Positions 36,321 to 45,364 of a DNA stretch of 64,000 nt are shown one piece after another. The stretch lies in the NCBI RefSeq assembly GCF_000576635.1, contig NZ_AVFL01000016.1:1-64000 (forward strand). Direction: 5' to 3'. This stretch comes from Skermanella stibiiresistens SB22 (lineage in GTDB: Bacteria; Pseudomonadota; Alphaproteobacteria; Azospirillales; Azospirillaceae). Within the stretch, counting starts at the first letter, position 1, and each line of letters starts with the position of its first letter. Under the pieces are notes generated by a model. It did no database searches and was not told the DNA's origin. It saw nothing but the letters and a program-made list of their open reading frames with translations. The position numbers were made by a program, and so were the translations under genes.

Positions 36321-38516
36321 ATGAAGGGCCGCTCCGCGTTTTACTGGCTCTCGGTCGGGGTTCGGCGAACCCTGTTGGCTTTGGCGGTTCTGTTCTTGGG
36401 GATGGACTTCGCCATGATGGGAGCCGGGCCTGTCGCCGCCCAAACCGCGGCGGTGGCCGAGGACGGCGGAGGCGAGGTTCCCGGGCGGGTGCGCGAGTTG
36501 ATCGACCTGCTCGACGATCCGACAGTTCGCGGCTGGATCGAACAACGGCGGTCCGGCCCACCCGCTCCGGCGCCTGTCATGGCGGCCGACGATCCGGGGC
36601 TGGTGTCGATGTACGCGACAGCGCGGCTGATGACGGTCAAGCGGCACCTGCTTGGTCTTTCGAGCGCGCTGCCGCGGGTTCCCGACGAACTCCACCGCGC
36701 GGGATCGGTCCTGATGCTGGAACAGCGGGATCGGGGCTTGGTTCGGCTTAGCCCGCTGATCGCCGGTTTCGCGCTGCTCGGGTTGGGGTGCGAACTGCTG
36801 GTCTGGCGGGCAACGGGGCGTGTCCGGACGAGGCTGATCGATGCCCGGCCGGAAACGGTGAACGATCGCCTGCGGCTGATCTGGCGGCGTTTCATGCTGG
36901 CCGCAGGGCTGGTGCTCGCCTTCGCGCTGGGCAGCGTCGGCTCGTTCCTGGCGTTCGACTGGCCGCCCCTGCTGCGGACCCTCGTGCTTGGATACCTGAT
37001 CGCCTTCCTGGCGGTGCGGCTGGCGCTGGTCCTCGGCCGGTTCCTGCTGGCGCCGAAGGTCGAGCGGTTTCGCATCGTTCCCGTGACGACGTCGCTGGCG
37101 CGGTTCTGGTACCGCAGGCTGGCGCTGATCGTCGGATGGTTCGCGTTCGGCTACATCACCGTGGAACAGCTGGAAGTCCTGGGCGTTTCGCTCGAAGCCC
37201 GGCAGATCATCGGCTACGCGCTGGGATTGGGACTGCTTGCCCTTGGGCTGGAAAGCGTCTGGCGAAGCCCGCGTTCGGAGGATGAGCCGGGGGGCCATGG
37301 CGGTGCTTGGCTGCTGTCCGGCTGTTTGGTGGGGCTCTGGCTGCTCTGGGTCGCGCAAGCCATGGCGGTGTTCTGGCTGGTCGTGGTGGGGGTGGCACTG
37401 CCCAAGGCGATGGAACTGACGCGGCGGTCGGTCCGGCATGTGCTGCGCCCGTCAGATACCGGCGATACGGCGGAGGCCCCCTCCCCTGGCGTTCCCGGCG
37501 TCACGGCGGTCATCCTGGAACGGGGAGCCCGGGCCGTCGTCCTCATCGGTGCCGCCCTTCTGCTGAGCCGCGCCTGGAACATCGACCTGATCGAGCTTTC
37601 CAGCCGCGACACCACGCCGACCCGGCTTCTGCGCGGTGTCCTGAACGCCTCGCTGATCGTGCTGGTGGCGGATCTCGCGTGGCATGTCGCCAAGGCGGTG
37701 ATCGACGGCAAACTGGCCCAGCCGCGGGAATTGGGTGATCCCGACGGCGAGGAGGCGCGGCGGCTGTCGCGGTTGCGCACACTGCTGCCGATCCTGCGGA
37801 ACATGCTGTTCATCACCGTCGTGGTCGTCGCGGGCCTGATGGTGCTTTCGGCGATGGGGGTGGAGATCGCGCCGCTGATCGCCGGGGCGGGAGTGGTCGG
37901 CGTCGCGATCGGGTTCGGCGCGCAGACGCTGGTCAAGGACATCATCAGCGGCATGTTCTATCTTCTCGACGACGCCTTCCGCGTTGGCGAGTACATCCAG
38001 AGCGGCAGCTACAAGGGAACGGTGGAATCGTTCAGCCTCCGCTCGGTCAAGCTGAGGCACCATCGCGGCCCCCTCTACACCGTGCCCTTCGGGGACCTTG
38101 GCGCCGTCCAGAACATGAGCCGGGACTGGGTGATCGACAAGCTGTCCATCAACGTCCCCTATGACACGGACCTCGCGGCGGTGAAGAAGATCATCAAGCG
38201 CATCGGGGCGGAACTAGCCAGCGATCCCGAGTTCGCGCCGCATGTCATCGAGACCCTGAAGATGCAGGGGGTCGAGCAGTTCGGCGACTTCGCGATCCAG
38301 ATCCGCATGAAGATGATGACGAAGCCGGGCGAACAATTCGTCATCCGCCGGCGGGCCTACGCGTCGATCAAGACCGCCTTCGAGCAAAACGGCATCCACT
38401 TCGCCTTCCCGACGGTGCATGTCTCCGGCGGTTCCCCTGGCGCTCCGGCGGAAGTCGAGAACGCCGTGGGGCATGTGGGCTTGGAACTGGTGAGGCCGCC
38501 GGCCGCCGCCCCTTAG
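36321..38516 (+). CDS. Large MscS-family mechanosensitive channel
   Basis: 731 residues: a signal peptide or first membrane anchor (LLALAVLFLGMDFAMMGAGPVAAQ), a periplasmic segment of about 80 residues, roughly nine hydrophobic segments, and the MscS core near residues 490-700. The pore-lining and beta-domain features are IAGAGVVGVAIGFGAQTLVKDIISGMF, then YIQSGSYKGTVESFSLRSVKLRH. It releases solutes under membrane tension. The extra helices put it in the longer MscS class. Its last 4 nt overlap the neighbouring gene on the other strand. Confidence 0.92.
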   Translation: MKGRSAFYWLSVGVRRTLLALAVLFLGMDFAMMGAGPVAAQTAAVAEDGGGEVPGRVRELIDLLDDPTVRGWIEQRRSGPPAPAPVMAADDPGLVSMYATARLMTVKRHLLGLSSALPRVPDELHRAGSVLMLEQRDRGLVRLSPLIAGFALLGLGCELLVWRATGRVRTRLIDARPETVNDRLRLIWRRFMLAAGLVLAFALGSVGSFLAFDWPPLLRTLVLGYLIAFLAVRLALVLGRFLLAPKVERFRIVPVTTSLARFWYRRLALIVGWFAFGYITVEQLEVLGVSLEARQIIGYALGLGLLALGLESVWRSPRSEDEPGGHGGAWLLSGCLVGLWLLWVAQAMAVFWLVVVGVALPKAMELTRRSVRHVLRPSDTGDTAEAPSPGVPGVTAVILERGARAVVLIGAALLLSRAWNIDLIELSSRDTTPTRLLRGVLNASLIVLVADLAWHVAKAVIDGKLAQPRELGDPDGEEARRLSRLRTLLPILRNMLFITVVVVAGLMVLSAMGVEIAPLIAGAGVVGVAIGFGAQTLVKDIISGMFYLLDDAFRVGEYIQSGSYKGTVESFSLRSVKLRHHRGPLYTVPFGDLGAVQNMSRDWVIDKLSINVPYDTDLAAVKKIIKRIGAELASDPEFAPHVIETLKMQGVEQFGDFAIQIRMKMMTKPGEQFVIRRRAYASIKTAFEQNGIHFAFPTVHVSGGSPGAPAEVENAVGHVGLELVRPPAAAP

Positions 38517-39253
38517 CACTGGGCGATCGGAACATGGTCGATGTTCGCCATCGCCCAGCCACGGGCCGCGATGAGGAATTTCCAGCAATCGGCGCTCAAG
38601 GCCTCCAGGTCCGCGAGCCGGGCGGGAAACGTCTGCTTCAGGGAAGCGCCACGAAGCTGTCCGCGGGCCTTGGCGACGTCCAGCCCCGCGCGATCGATCG
38701 TCTCCGGGATTTCGACGGTGGTCCCGACACCCACTATCAGCCGGCAAAGCCAGTCCGTTTCCGTCTTCCAGACGAATTTATAGCCGAGTTCCGGTCCGGG
38801 CATGCCGACGCCGAGCAACCTCAACACCTCGCGGTTCGACTCGATCTCGGAGTTGGTGTTCAGCAAGGTCCAGGCGTAGGAGGTGTGAAACACCAGCAGG
38901 GCGCAGGAGAACGGGAGCATCGTTTCAGCGAGGCGGGTTCGCTCGGCGACCGAGATCCCGGCGGATAGCCGCTCGAACGCCTCCAGGCCGACCACCGCGT
39001 TGTATGCCGGCATGCCCCCCATGATCCGGCGAAAACCGGCGATCCGACTGACATCCGGCCGGGTCTTCAGGGCCGCCACGTGGTCGATGGCGGCCTGCTG
39101 GTGCCTTGGCGCGATCGCCCATTTGTGGCGTGAGAGTTCGGCCACGTGAGCGCGGTTGTTGGACGCCACTCCCGTCGCGGCGCAGGCGATGTCGTAGGCC
39201 CAGCGTATCGCTTGGTCCTCCGGTTCCTCCGGGCGGGGGGATTTCATCCGCAT
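38513..39253 (-). CDS. Hypothetical protein, last gene of a four-gene operon
   Basis: A 246-residue soluble, mostly helical protein. It contains RHQQAAIDHVAALKTRPDVSRIAGFRRIMGGMPAYNAVVGLE and a region near the middle rich in hydrophobics (LPFSCALLVFHTSYAWTLLN). No signal peptide, membrane anchor or catalytic motif is recognised. It follows the next gene by 15 bp and belongs to the unit with the M48-like membrane protein. Codon use is host-like. Confidence 0.65.
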   Translation of the reverse strand: MRMKSPRPEEPEDQAIRWAYDIACAATGVASNNRAHVAELSRHKWAIAPRHQQAAIDHVAALKTRPDVSRIAGFRRIMGGMPAYNAVVGLEAFERLSAGISVAERTRLAETMLPFSCALLVFHTSYAWTLLNTNSEIESNREVLRLLGVGMPGPELGYKFVWKTETDWLCRLIVGVGTTVEIPETIDRAGLDVAKARGQLRGASLKQTFPARLADLEALSADCWKFLIAARGWAMANIDHVPIAQC

Positions 39254-39268
39254 CTTTGGAACACCCCC

Positions 39269-39784
39269 TCAACCACCGGTGGGACCAAGGGATGACGGGT
39301 TGGGATCAAACCTCATCGCCCGCGCCAGCACGTTGTCGGCGTCATCGGCCTCCAGATCGGAAAGGCTGAAGACCCGCAACGCGGTCGCGACCAGCAACGC
39401 CTCATCCGTGGTGGCGCCGCCCAGGTCGACCAGTGCCGCCTGGAAAGCCGGGACGATGCGCTGGTCGCCACCCCGCTCCGCCACCCAAGCCTCAAGCCGG
39501 GACCACCGTCGCCAAAGCTCATCCAGCGCCGCGTCGGCCGTGACCCGGGAGGCGCCGCGTGGGCCACTCCTGGTCAGGGCGTGGCTGATCGAGACGATCT
39601 GCCGGGTCACGTCGTTCTCGAGCCCCGCCCCCATCTTTCCGAAGCCGGGCTCGGCGATGCCGCCCGCCGCCGCCCCGGCGACATCCTGGATCAGGATGTC
39701 GTAGAACGCGTCGAGCAGGTCCCGCTCCTCCGGCGCGATTGCGGCCACCACCCTCAGTGCCAAGTCCCGCGTGAGATCAGGCAT
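39269..39784 (-). CDS. Hypothetical protein, third gene of a four-gene operon
   Basis: A 171-residue soluble helical acidic protein (MPDLTRDLALRVVAAIAPEERDLLDAFYD...). It includes ATTDEALLVATALRVFSLSDLEADDADNVLARAM and no known motif. AAAGGA precedes the ATG. A threefold 15-bp tandem repeat lies just upstream in the short gap to the previous gene. Function unknown. Confidence 0.65.
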   Translation of the reverse strand: MPDLTRDLALRVVAAIAPEERDLLDAFYDILIQDVAGAAAGGIAEPGFGKMGAGLENDVTRQIVSISHALTRSGPRGASRVTADAALDELWRRWSRLEAWVAERGGDQRIVPAFQAALVDLGGATTDEALLVATALRVFSLSDLEADDADNVLARAMRFDPNPSSLGPTGG

Positions 39785-39803
39785 GGATCGGTTCCTTTCA
39801 TCA

Positions 39804-39848
39804 CAGTCCGGCTCATCCCAGTCCGGCTCATCCCAGTCCGGCTCATCC
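39804..39848. repeat. Three perfect tandem copies of a 15-bp unit
   Basis: CAGTCCGGCTCATCC is repeated three times without change, at 39804-39818, 39819-39833 and 39834-39848. It spans the end of the membrane protein gene and the gap before the next gene. Being a multiple of three, changes in copy number would extend or shorten any peptide read through it. On the minus strand each unit contains an ATGAG. Confidence 0.9.
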
Positions 39849-40349
39849 TCGGCCCGCGTCGTGGCGGACCTGCCACCATCGGGCGGCGTAGACCAGGGTC
39901 ACGGCGGCCCCTAGCACGAGCGCGTCCTTCGCCACCGCGATCAAGCCGCCCTCGGGGGGGTTGCCCAGCGCGTGATCGAGATGTTCCTTGAAGTTGGGAT
40001 CGAGCGACTGACCGTCGCCCATCACGCCGATCCAGCCAATGGCGTGGAACAGGTAGACGATGAACGGAATGCCACCGATCAGGAGGGCGCCTTCCAGGAG
40101 GACGGCGCGCAGCATCAGCCTGAAGTGATCGCCACCGGTATCTTTCCAGGTGAAGCTGTTGTAGGCGCTGGTCACCATCAGGAGTGCCGCGACGGCCGTG
40201 GCGCAAAGATCGATGGTGTGAGGCATTTTCGCGGTAACTGCCGCTCCCCCGACAATGAGGATCATGATCAGCGCCATCACCAGCAGGATCGCCAGCGACA
40301 GGCTCCGGCCCGAGGTTCTGGTGAGGTCCAGCGCGAGCTTTCGGATCAC
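39843..40349 (-). CDS. Membrane protein of unknown function, second gene of a four-gene operon
   Basis: About 168 residues with four hydrophobic segments (SLAILLVMALIMILIVGGAAV, LCATAVAALLMVTSAY, LLIGGIPFIVYLFHAIGW, LVLGAAVTLVYAARWW). It starts at GTG 40349, which overlaps the stop of the preceding gene as GTGA, so translation is probably coupled to the M48-like protein. No family is recognised. Confidence 0.7.
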   Translation of the reverse strand: MIRKLALDLTRTSGRSLSLAILLVMALIMILIVGGAAVTAKMPHTIDLCATAVAALLMVTSAYNSFTWKDTGGDHFRLMLRAVLLEGALLIGGIPFIVYLFHAIGWIGVMGDGQSLDPNFKEHLDHALGNPPEGGLIAVAKDALVLGAAVTLVYAARWWQVRHDAGRG

Positions 40350-41689
40350 CGGATTGCCCTCGTGACGCGCCGGATCACCATGCCCGCCACGAAGACGAAG
40401 GCGAGGACGGCGGGTGCCGTGGGGAGGGCGATCACGAAGTGGACCCAGGTCCAATCGGCGGTACCCGAGGTTCCGGCCGGCAGGTTGGTCAGGATGAAGC
40501 CCAGCCAGAGCGGAGCCATGACGAAGAAGACCACGAGGGGAAGCGTGGCGGCGATCCATGTGGAGGGCGGCGGATCGGATGTCCCCAGGCGCCATGCCGT
40601 CCGAATGAAGGGAATCACGCAGGCCGCCAGCAGCAGGTCGATGACGAGGATGGCCGCGATGGTCACCGGCGCCCACGTGGCGACGATCATGGCGACCGTC
40701 CTGATCAGCGCCCATTTCACCAGCATGGCGGACAGCAGGGCCACCGGCTGGTCGGCCCGCTCGCTCTCGATGAAGATTCGGCGCTGGTACGCGGCCGGTC
40801 CCTCCTCGAACAGGCTGGCGGATCCCACCACGCCGTCACCGGCGAACAGCTCGGATGGCGTGATCGGAGTCTTCGCGGCGGCGAAGCCATCCGCCAGCTG
40901 TTCCTTGAAGTAGATGAAGCGACCGGTATCGTATTTGAACAGCCGGTGCATGACGGAGAACCCGACCAGGGCCAGCAGAACCATGGCGAGCCCGGAGACG
41001 ACGGGCCACGCGTGGAGCGGGCCCAAGGGCACAATGAACGGGATGACGATGGCTCCAAAATACACCGCGAGGAACACGGCGGAGACGTCGCTGAGGAAAC
41101 GCGCGAAGGGAACCCAAGTGGTATCTCCCGATTTATGGTGAAACCACTCGTGCTGTAGGAAGAAGAAGAAGTAGACGAGGTTCGTCTTGATGAAGCGGGC
41201 GCTGTCGATGCCGATATATATCTTCTTGCGACTGATGGCGCTGCGGTTGGACAGCACCAGTTCCCGACCGGCTAGGTTCTCGGGGACCGTCACGCCCGGT
41301 TGATATTCGGACAAAGGTGTTCCCGAACGCGGTTTGCGCGTCCTCAGCTTCTTGATCACCCCAAGAACGGCGACGCCGGAAAACACGATGAGGAACAGCG
41401 GCCATTCGATGTTCCAATGGGCGCGGATCTCCCCGGCGTTGTTGATCAGATACGCCATGAACCGTTCCTGGCCCTCGGGCGTCGCCATCATCTCCTTGAC
41501 CACTGGCAGTTCCATCGTCAGCCCGGCTCCCGCCAGGAGCATGACGAACGAGATCATGTCCGCCGCCGCCTTGGTGGAGACCAGGAAGAGGAACGCCTGG
41601 ACCACGGCGAACAGGATGGTCAGGCGCTTGGCTCGCGCGATCAGGCGCGCCGGCTTGTCCTGTGAAAGGTCTATCTCAACGGTGGTCAT
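40346..41689 (-). CDS. Polytopic membrane protein with an M48-like zinc-protease signature
   Basis: About 447 residues with eight or more hydrophobic segments. It has FLQHEWFHHKSGD, an HExxH motif (His 180, Glu 181, His 184), and about 80 residues later FKEQLADGFAAAKT, matching the ExxxAD third-ligand motif of M48 peptidases (Glu 263). The two motifs are separated by two hydrophobic segments, as in membrane-embedded M48/M56 enzymes. ATG 41689 is the likely start. First gene of an operon of four otherwise unknown genes. Peptidase activity is inferred from motif geometry; the overall sequence is not one I recognise. Confidence 0.7.
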   Translation of the reverse strand: MTTVEIDLSQDKPARLIARAKRLTILFAVVQAFLFLVSTKAAADMISFVMLLAGAGLTMELPVVKEMMATPEGQERFMAYLINNAGEIRAHWNIEWPLFLIVFSGVAVLGVIKKLRTRKPRSGTPLSEYQPGVTVPENLAGRELVLSNRSAISRKKIYIGIDSARFIKTNLVYFFFFLQHEWFHHKSGDTTWVPFARFLSDVSAVFLAVYFGAIVIPFIVPLGPLHAWPVVSGLAMVLLALVGFSVMHRLFKYDTGRFIYFKEQLADGFAAAKTPITPSELFAGDGVVGSASLFEEGPAAYQRRIFIESERADQPVALLSAMLVKWALIRTVAMIVATWAPVTIAAILVIDLLLAACVIPFIRTAWRLGTSDPPPSTWIAATLPLVVFFVMAPLWLGFILTNLPAGTSGTADWTWVHFVIALPTAPAVLAFVFVAGMVIRRVTRAIR

Positions 41690-41960
41690 GGACACCAGCC
41701 TTGCAACTTTCCACAGCCGAAATTGACGCGGAAGCTCCGCGCTCTTCAAGCGCATTTTATGAAATTGCGTTGATATACCAGAGCCGCATCGCCACTGGAT
41801 TCCACCAACCAATATCGGGGAAGAGCTCGACTGTCGTGTCAGACGGGGATTAGCCCTCCCTGGGGATGGTATCGGGCGCGATCAAGGACAGGTGGGACGG
41901 TGCGGCCCCTTTCCGAGAAGAGGACCGTTGGAAGAAAAGAGGAGAGGAGAGGAAACGAGA

Positions 41961-42023
41961 ATGACCATCATCAGCACCGTCACGCGCGCGAACGGGCGTC
42001 CGCGTCCTCCCCGACGGAGCTGA
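41961..42023 (+). CDS. Possible 20-residue leader peptide upstream of gntP
   Basis: A short frame, MTIISTVTRANGRPRPPRRS, has a very purine-rich GGAGAGGAAACGAGA immediately before its ATG. It stops 4 nt before the start of the GntP permease gene. Such a layout would couple permease translation to that of the leader, which is rich in Arg and Pro codons. Expression is inferred; the frame could also be chance. Confidence 0.35.
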   Translation: MTIISTVTRANGRPRPPRRS

Positions 42024-42027
42024 GGCG

Positions 42028-43371
42028 ATGTCGGGTGCGTATCTCATCATCGTCGCCGCGGCGGGCATTTCCGCCCTGCTCTTCCTCGTCATCAAGGTCA
42101 GGCTCCACGCCTTCGTGACCCTGCTGCTGGTCAGCCTGCTGGTCGGCGTCGCCGCCGGCATGCCGCTGGATGGCGTGATCAAGTCGATCGAGAAAGGCAT
42201 GGGCGGGACGCTGGGCTTCGTCGCCGTCGTGGTCGGCCTCGGCGCCATGTTCGGCCAGATGCTGGAGGTTTCCGGCGGTGCCGAGCGGCTGGCCCGCACC
42301 ATGGTCCGGAGGTTCGGTGACGACAAGGTGCAGTGGGCGCTGGGCCTGACCGGCTTCATCGTCTCGATCCCGGTCTTCCTGGACGTCGCCATCGTCATCC
42401 TGGTGCCGATCCTGTACCGGCTGGCGCGCGACAGCGGCAGGCCGTTGCTATACTACGGCATTCCCCTGGCGGCGGGCGGCGCCGTGACCCACGCCTTCAT
42501 CCCGCCGACCCCTGGCCCGATCGCGGTCGCCGACCTGCTGGGCGCCGATCTGGGCTGGGTGATCCTGTTCGGGACGATCTGCGGCCTGCCGGCCATGATC
42601 CTGGCCGGGCCCGTCTGGGGCTCCTACATCTCGCGCCGCATCACCAAGGGTGTTCCGGACTACGTGACGCTGGGCGAGATCGACGAGAGCAGGGAGCTGC
42701 CGAGCTTCGCCCAGGTGCTGGCGATCATCCTGACGCCGCTGCTCCTGATCCTGCTGAGCACGACCTCCGCCATCCTGCTGGACGAGGGCAACCCGCTGCG
42801 CTCGACCCTGGTGTTCATCGGCCATCCCTACGCGGCGCTGCTGATCGCGACGCTGCTGGCGATGTTCATGCTCGGCTCGCGCCGGGGCTATAGCCGGGAG
42901 GACATCCAGAACATCGTCAACAAATCGCTGGAACCCGCGGGCATCATCATCCTGGTGACCGGGGCTGGCGGCGTGTTCAAGCAGATCCTGATCGACAGCG
43001 GCGTCGGCCAAGTGCTGGGCGACATGATGTCGGCCTCCGGTCTGCCTTATCTGGTGCTGGCCTTCGTCGTCGCGGCGCTGATCCGGGTGGCGCAAGGGTC
43101 CGCGACGGTCGCCATGGTGACGGCGGCCGGGCTGGTCGCGCCGATCCTGCAGCAGAACAACGTCGAGGGCCCGCAGCTGGCGCTGGCGACCATCGCCATC
43201 GCGGCGGGCGGCACGATCCTGAGCCACGTCAACGACAGCGGCTTCTGGCTGATCAACCGTTTCTTCGGCCTGACCGAAAAGGAAACGCTTCAGTCCTGGA
43301 CCGTGGCCGTCACCATCGTGTCGCTGGTGGGTTTCGCCATGGTGCTGCTGCTCGGCGCGTTCATCGGCTGA
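42028..43371 (+). CDS. GntP-family gluconate/organic-acid:H+ symporter
   Basis: A 447-residue permease with 12 or more hydrophobic segments and GntP landmarks: MGGTLGFVAVVVGLGAMFGQMLEVSGGAERLA, HAFIPPTPGPIAVADLLGADLGW and LSHVNDSGFWLINRFFG. The family carries gluconate, other aldonates or related hydroxy acids with protons. It stands alone on the plus strand, converging within 5 bp on a CoA-type catabolic operon, so it may feed that pathway. The substrate is not determinable here. Confidence 0.9.
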   Translation: MSGAYLIIVAAAGISALLFLVIKVRLHAFVTLLLVSLLVGVAAGMPLDGVIKSIEKGMGGTLGFVAVVVGLGAMFGQMLEVSGGAERLARTMVRRFGDDKVQWALGLTGFIVSIPVFLDVAIVILVPILYRLARDSGRPLLYYGIPLAAGGAVTHAFIPPTPGPIAVADLLGADLGWVILFGTICGLPAMILAGPVWGSYISRRITKGVPDYVTLGEIDESRELPSFAQVLAIILTPLLLILLSTTSAILLDEGNPLRSTLVFIGHPYAALLIATLLAMFMLGSRRGYSREDIQNIVNKSLEPAGIIILVTGAGGVFKQILIDSGVGQVLGDMMSASGLPYLVLAFVVAALIRVAQGSATVAMVTAAGLVAPILQQNNVEGPQLALATIAIAAGGTILSHVNDSGFWLINRFFGLTEKETLQSWTVAVTIVSLVGFAMVLLLGAFIG

Positions 43372-43376
43372 GGGCT

Positions 43377-44165
43377 TCAGCCGGTGGCGGGAGGTCGGGC
43401 GGCCCGGCCTTCGATGAAGGATCGGACCGCTTGGCGATGGTCCTCGGTCGAGGTCACCAGGGCGTAGTGGGACGAGATCAGGTCCAGATTGGTCCGGAGG
43501 TCGTTCCGCAAGCCCTGGGTGATCGAGCGCTTGAGCAGGCGCAGTGTCAGCGAGGGCGTCCGCGTCATCCGGCGCGCGATCTTGTCGACCTCGGCGGCCA
43601 GTTGGTCGTCGGGGAAGACCTTGTTGACGATGCCGACGCGCAGGGCCTCCTCGGCGTCGATGAACTCCCCCGTCAGGAACAGCTCCAGCGCCTTGGAGAC
43701 GCCGACCAGCCGCGGCAGGTAGTGGGCGCCTCCCGCACCCGGCACGAGGCCGATCCGTACATAGGTTTCGGCGAACCGGGCGCCGGCGGCGGCGTAGCGG
43801 ATGTCGCACATCAGCGCCAAATCCATCCCGGCGCCCGTGGCGGAGCCGTTGACCGCCGCGATCACCGGCTTGTCGAGGTCCTCCAGGGCGAGGGCTATCC
43901 GCTGGACGCGGTTGAACAGCTCGTCCTTCCGCTGGACGGGAGCCTGCTCCAGCCGGTCACCCATCTCGACGATGTCGCCGCCGCTGCAGAAGGCGGCGCC
44001 GGTGCCGGTCACGACCACGACCTTGACCCCGTCGTCGGTCCGCCACTCCCGCAGGGCCTCGGCCCAGGCGTCGATCATGTCGAAGGTGAAGGCGTTCATG
44101 CGCTCGGGGCGGTTGAGCGTGATCCGGCCGATGCCATCGTCGACGCGGATATCCAGGTCAGCCAT
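43377..44165 (-). CDS. Enoyl-CoA hydratase/isomerase family protein
   Basis: 262 residues with the crotonase fold. Oxyanion-hole motifs are AAFCSGGDIVEM and NGSATGAGMDLALMCDIRYAA; a catalytic-type Glu lies in FAETYVRIGLVPGAGG. It hydrates or isomerises a CoA thioester. Its ATG shares one base with the stop of the CoA-transferase gene (TGATG), placing it last in a tightly coupled operon. Confidence 0.92.
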   Translation of the reverse strand: MADLDIRVDDGIGRITLNRPERMNAFTFDMIDAWAEALREWRTDDGVKVVVVTGTGAAFCSGGDIVEMGDRLEQAPVQRKDELFNRVQRIALALEDLDKPVIAAVNGSATGAGMDLALMCDIRYAAAGARFAETYVRIGLVPGAGGAHYLPRLVGVSKALELFLTGEFIDAEEALRVGIVNKVFPDDQLAAEVDKIARRMTRTPSLTLRLLKRSITQGLRNDLRTNLDLISSHYALVTSTEDHRQAVRSFIEGRAARPPATG

Positions 44166-45364
44166 CAGGCGGTCTCCCGTTTCATGATGATCGCGATGTC
44201 GGATTCGGAGACGCCGACCTCTCTTAAAACCTCGACCGTGTCCTGGCCCTGGCGTGGGGCGTGCCGCCGGATCCGGAAGCGGCTGCCGCTGAACGAGGTC
44301 GGCCGCCGCAGGGTGCGATAGCGCCCCTCGGTGGGATGCTCGGCGAAGCCGAACAGGCCGACCGCCGCGACATGGGGATCGTCGGGCAAGTCCTCCAGCG
44401 CGATCACCGGCATGCAGGGAATGCTGACCCGGTCGCAGAAGGCGACCCATTCGGCGGTGGTCCGCTTCGACGCCTCCTCCTCGACCAGCTCGTAGAGCGT
44501 GCCGATGTTCAGGACCCGCTCGTGCAGGGTTCGGAAACGGGGGTCGTCGGCCAATTCCAGACGGCCGGTGAAGGCGAAGAAGTCGGTCCAGTTGCGGTCG
44601 GAATACGGCAGGATGCAGGCGTGGCCGTCGCTGGTGGCGTAGGGACGGCGGCGCGGGTTGAGCACCCGCGGGAAGCCCGGCTTGTCCAGCGGCGGATCGA
44701 AGGCGAAGCCGAACATGTGCTCGACGAGATTGAACTCGATCGTCGTTTCGAACATGGGGACCTCGACCGCTTGGCCGCCGCCGCCCATCGCCCGCTGGAA
44801 GAGCGCCGCGATGACGGCGTAGGCCATGGCCTGACCGGTCAGCTTGTCGCACAGCACCGTCGGCAGATAGGCTGGCCGGCCGCCGGCCTTGGCGGCCAGC
44901 CCGGCGAGGCCGGAGCCCGCCTGGATCAGGTCGTCATAGGCGGCCTTGTCGGCGTAGGGACCGTCGGCCCCGAAGCCATAGGCGCCGCAATAGACCACGT
45001 CGGGCCTGATCGCCCGCACGTCCTCGTAGGCGCAGCCGAGCCGGGCGATGGCCTTGGGCCGCATGGTGTGCATGAAGACGTCGGATTCCGCGATCAAACG
45101 GTCGAGCGCCGCGCGATCCGCCGGCTGTTTGAGGTCGAGCTGGACGGCGCGCTTGTTGCGGTGGAGGTTGAGGAAACTGCCCGACATGCCGTGATTGCGC
45201 AGCGGCCTGTAGTTGCGGAACGAGTCCCCCTCCGGCCCCTCGACCTTGACGACGTCGGCCCCCAAGTCGGCCAGGATGTGGGTCGCCATCGGACCCATGA
45301 TGACGCTGGTCAGATCGAGCACCCGGACCCCCGTGAGGGGTCCGTCGCGGAAGCGTTCCGTCAT
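44165..45364 (-). CDS. CaiB/BaiF-type class III CoA-transferase
   Basis: 399 residues. The N-terminus GVRVLDLTSVIMGPMATHILADLGADVVKVE is diagnostic, and the nucleophilic Asp lies in AAYDDLIQAGSGLAG. It moves CoA to a free carboxylic acid and so would activate the pathway substrate. ATG 45364 overlaps the preceding acyl-CoA dehydrogenase stop by 4 nt. The ADLGADVVKVEGPEGDSFR segment and length match the family. Confidence 0.93.
   Translation of the reverse strand: MTERFRDGPLTGVRVLDLTSVIMGPMATHILADLGADVVKVEGPEGDSFRNYRPLRNHGMSGSFLNLHRNKRAVQLDLKQPADRAALDRLIAESDVFMHTMRPKAIARLGCAYEDVRAIRPDVVYCGAYGFGADGPYADKAAYDDLIQAGSGLAGLAAKAGGRPAYLPTVLCDKLTGQAMAYAVIAALFQRAMGGGGQAVEVPMFETTIEFNLVEHMFGFAFDPPLDKPGFPRVLNPRRRPYATSDGHACILPYSDRNWTDFFAFTGRLELADDPRFRTLHERVLNIGTLYELVEEEASKRTTAEWVAFCDRVSIPCMPVIALEDLPDDPHVAAVGLFGFAEHPTEGRYRTLRRPTSFSGSRFRIRRHAPRQGQDTVEVLREVGVSESDIAIIMKRETA

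Noticed and set aside
36095-36751. 218-codon plus-strand frame overlapping the start of the MscS gene
   Set aside because: It is out of frame with the strongly supported channel gene, and the translation is Arg/Gly-rich low complexity.
39804-39848. CRISPR array
   Set aside because: The repeats are only 15 bp, strictly tandem without spacers, and no cas genes are present.
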